Assembly: GCA_044359055.1 (NCBI GenBank)
Contig: JBIKMV010000144.1
Span: 1 to 7,430 of the forward strand
Direction: 5' to 3'
DNA: 7,430 nucleotides
DNA from: CAMDMI01 sp044359055
GTDB taxonomy: Bacteria > Bacteroidota > Bacteroidia > Cytophagales > Flexibacteraceae
A program made the translations under genes and the position numbers. Below are positions 6,023-7,430 of this stretch, in pieces. Position 1 is the stretch's first letter; each line of letters starts with the position of its first letter. The notes under the pieces are model-generated. The model was not told where the DNA came from. It did not search any database and worked only from the letters and a program-made list of their open reading frames with translations.

Positions 6023-6050
6023 TTTGAACCTTGAACCTTGAACTTTGAAC
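6023..6050 (-). repeat. Heptamer array, sufB side (4 x GTTCAAR)
   Basis: On the minus strand, directly after the sufB stop: GTTCAAA, GTTCAAG, GTTCAAG, GTTCAAA, then the decayed units GTTGAGG and GTGGAAG running toward the four helix bundle start. The alternation of A and G at the seventh base is a mark of this repeat type in Bacteroidota intergenic DNA. It is the inverted partner of the array beside sufC. Confidence 0.92.
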
Positions 6051-6052
6051 TT

Positions 6053-7430
6053 TCACCCCACACTCCCTTCCAAACTGATAGCCAGGAGTTTCTGCGCTTC
6101 TACGGCAAATTCCATAGGAAGCTGGTTGAGGACTTCTTTTGCATAGCCGTTTACGATAAGGGCCACGGCATCTTCCGTGGATATGCCCCGCTGATTGCAG
6201 TAAAAAATCTGGTCTTCGCCTATTTTTGAGGTGGTGGCTTCGTGTTCTACCCGGGCTTTGGGATTTTCGATTTCAAGATAAGGAAAGGTATGGGCACCGC
6301 ACAGATTGCCCAGCAGCAGGCTGTCGCACTGGGAGAAGTTTCGGGCATTGTCGGCACGCTTCATTACCTGCACCAGGCCGCGGTAGCTGTTCTGGCTCCT
6401 TCCGGCAGAAATGCCTTTGGAAACAATCCTGCTTTTGGTGTTTTTCCCGATGTGGATCATTTTGGTCCCTGTATCGGCCTGCTGATAATTATTGGTTACT
6501 GCTACGGAGTAAAATTCTCCCACCGAATCATCGCCTTTGAGCACAACGGAGGGATATTTCCAGGTGATGGCGCTGCCGGTTTCTACCTGTGTCCAGGAAA
6601 TTTTTGACTTGTTGCCAAGGCAGATGCCCCGCTTGGTTACAAAATTGTAAATGCCGCCTTTGCCTTCTTTATCACCGGGATACCAGTTTTGTACGGTTGA
6701 GTATTTGATGTGTCCGTTTTCCATGGCCACCAGTTCTACTACCGCCGCATGCAGCTGGTTTTCATCCCGCATGGGGGCCGTGCAGCCTTCCAGATAGCTG
6801 ACATAAGAATTATCCTCACATACAATCAGGGTCCTTTCGAACTGACCGGTATTGGCGGTGTTGATCCTGAAATAGGTGCTCAGTTCCATAGGGCAGCGAA
6901 CACCTTTGGGAATGTAGCAAAACGACCCGTCAGAAAATACCGCCGAATTGAGGGCGGCAAAGTAGTTGTCCTTCACCGGCACCACAGTACCCAGGTATTT
7001 CTTTATCAGATCGGGGTGATTTTCAATGGCTTCGCTCATGGAGCAGAATATAATGCCCAGCTCGGCAAGCTTACTTTTGAAGGTGGTGGCAATGGATACC
7101 GAGTCGATAACGGCATCTACGGCCACCCCGGTGAGGCGCTTCTGCTCATCGAGCGAAATGCCCAGCTTTTCAAAGGTCTTTCTCAGCTCGGGGTCAATGT
7201 CGTCCAGGCTGTTTACTTTCTTCTTTTGTTTGGGAGCAGCGTAATAAATGATATCCTGAAAATCTATTTCAGGAATGGAAAGATTTTGCCAGTGTGGCGG
7301 GGTCATTTCTTTCCAGATCCGGAAGGCTTCAAGCCGCCAGTTGAGCATCCATTCGGGCTCTTTTTTCTTGGCAGAAATATACCGGACAGTATCTTCACTT
7401 AGCCCTTTGGCTATCACATCGGTTTCGATG
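6053..7430 (-). CDS. sufB: SufB, Fe-S cluster assembly scaffold subunit (5' end off window)
   Basis: SufB is the central scaffold on which the nascent Fe-S cluster forms in the SufBC2D complex. The reading frame is open through the right edge (…IETDVIAKGLSEDT), so the GTG at 7417 is not the start; 458 residues are seen and perhaps 20-30 are missing. Family segments include EPEWMLNWRL near the N-terminus, KGVRCPMELSTYFRIN, and EGCTAPMRDENQLHAAVVEL. The C-terminal SQCDSLLLGNLCGAHTFPY carries the cysteine (codon 6299-6301) equivalent to E. coli Cys405, which accepts sulfur. The ending VEHEATTSKIGEDQIFYCNQRG through EFAVEAQKLLAISLEGSVG is close to E. coli SufB. It is the first suf gene of the set in view; promoter and any regulator gene lie outside the window. 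Confidence 0.97.
   Translation of the reverse strand, partial: IETDVIAKGLSEDTVRYISAKKKEPEWMLNWRLEAFRIWKEMTPPHWQNLSIPEIDFQDIIYYAAPKQKKKVNSLDDIDPELRKTFEKLGISLDEQKRLTGVAVDAVIDSVSIATTFKSKLAELGIIFCSMSEAIENHPDLIKKYLGTVVPVKDNYFAALNSAVFSDGSFCYIPKGVRCPMELSTYFRINTANTGQFERTLIVCEDNSYVSYLEGCTAPMRDENQLHAAVVELVAMENGHIKYSTVQNWYPGDKEGKGGIYNFVTKRGICLGNKSKISWTQVETGSAITWKYPSVVLKGDDSVGEFYSVAVTNNYQQADTGTKMIHIGKNTKSRIVSKGISAGRSQNSYRGLVQVMKRADNARNFSQCDSLLLGNLCGAHTFPYLEIENPKARVEHEATTSKIGEDQIFYCNQRGISTEDAVALIVNGYAKEVLNQLPMEFAVEAQKLLAISLEGSVG

Larger units (their letters stand above)
5405..6050 (-). mobile_element. Putative inserted cassette: four helix bundle gene between inverted heptamer arrays
   Basis: Two four-unit arrays of a GTTCAAA/G heptamer face each other (5405-5432 and 6023-6050) and enclose the four helix bundle gene plus an AT-rich tail. 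The right array begins two bases past the sufB stop codon and the left one ends ten bases before the sufC ATG, so removing the unit would restore a compact sufB-sufC junction. In suf mRNA the arrays can pair over 28 positions with two mismatches and some G-U pairs. No transposase, target duplication or att site is visible, so any movement would depend on outside enzymes or recombination. The cassette reading is inference from this arrangement. Confidence 0.4.

Noticed and set aside
5405..6050. CRISPR array or IS element
   Set aside because: The repeats are seven bases long without spacers, and no transposase or terminal duplication is present.
6710..7402. 230-codon plus-strand ORF antisense to sufB
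   Set aside because: Antisense shadow of a highly conserved coding region; no protein family recognised.
7415..7417. GTG as the start of sufB
   Set aside because: The frame stays open with SufB-like residues (IETD) to the window edge, so the real start is outside.

Overview
The window looks like chromosome of a member of the Bacteroidota. The evidence is the SUF gene order sufB-sufC-sufD-sufS, a tRNA with no encoded CCA, A-rich start regions with weak Shine-Dalgarno sequences, tandem GTTCAAA/G heptamers between genes, and a 'four helix bundle' (23S rRNA intervening-sequence type) protein gene. The genus cannot be given from sequence alone.

Layout from left to right. Positions 1-290 hold no recognisable gene but a dense run of short inverted repeats, possibly the edge of a structured RNA or mobile element that continues off the window. 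At 378-1514 (+) lies a Fic-domain protein with a complete HPFxDGNGRxGR motif and an N-terminal S-x-x-x-E-G inhibitory motif; three copies of a TTAGTTTG word precede it. Everything else is on the minus strand and converges on the Fic gene. In transcription order it is: sufB (5' end outside the window), a four helix bundle protein gene set between two inverted arrays of GTTCAAA/G heptamers, sufC, sufD, sufS, tRNA-Arg(TCT), a broken tRNA-like copy, and a rho-independent terminator.

SufB, SufC and SufD form the SufBC2D scaffold and ATPase on which Fe-S clusters are assembled. SufS is the PLP enzyme that takes sulfur from cysteine. Catalytic and signature residues of all four are intact. No sufE or sufU follows sufS in this window, so the sulfur acceptor that normally stimulates SufS must be encoded elsewhere or replaced.

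Two parts deserve attention. First, the four helix bundle gene and its flanking inverted heptamer arrays look like a discrete cassette inserted exactly between the sufB stop and the sufC start; in the suf mRNA the arrays could pair and loop the gene out. Second, downstream of tRNA-Arg is a 5'-truncated tRNA copy whose anticodon arm is a perfect palindrome (TCCCGACTAAAGTCGGGA). It is followed at once by a terminator whose stem contains G-U pairs that form only in minus-strand RNA.
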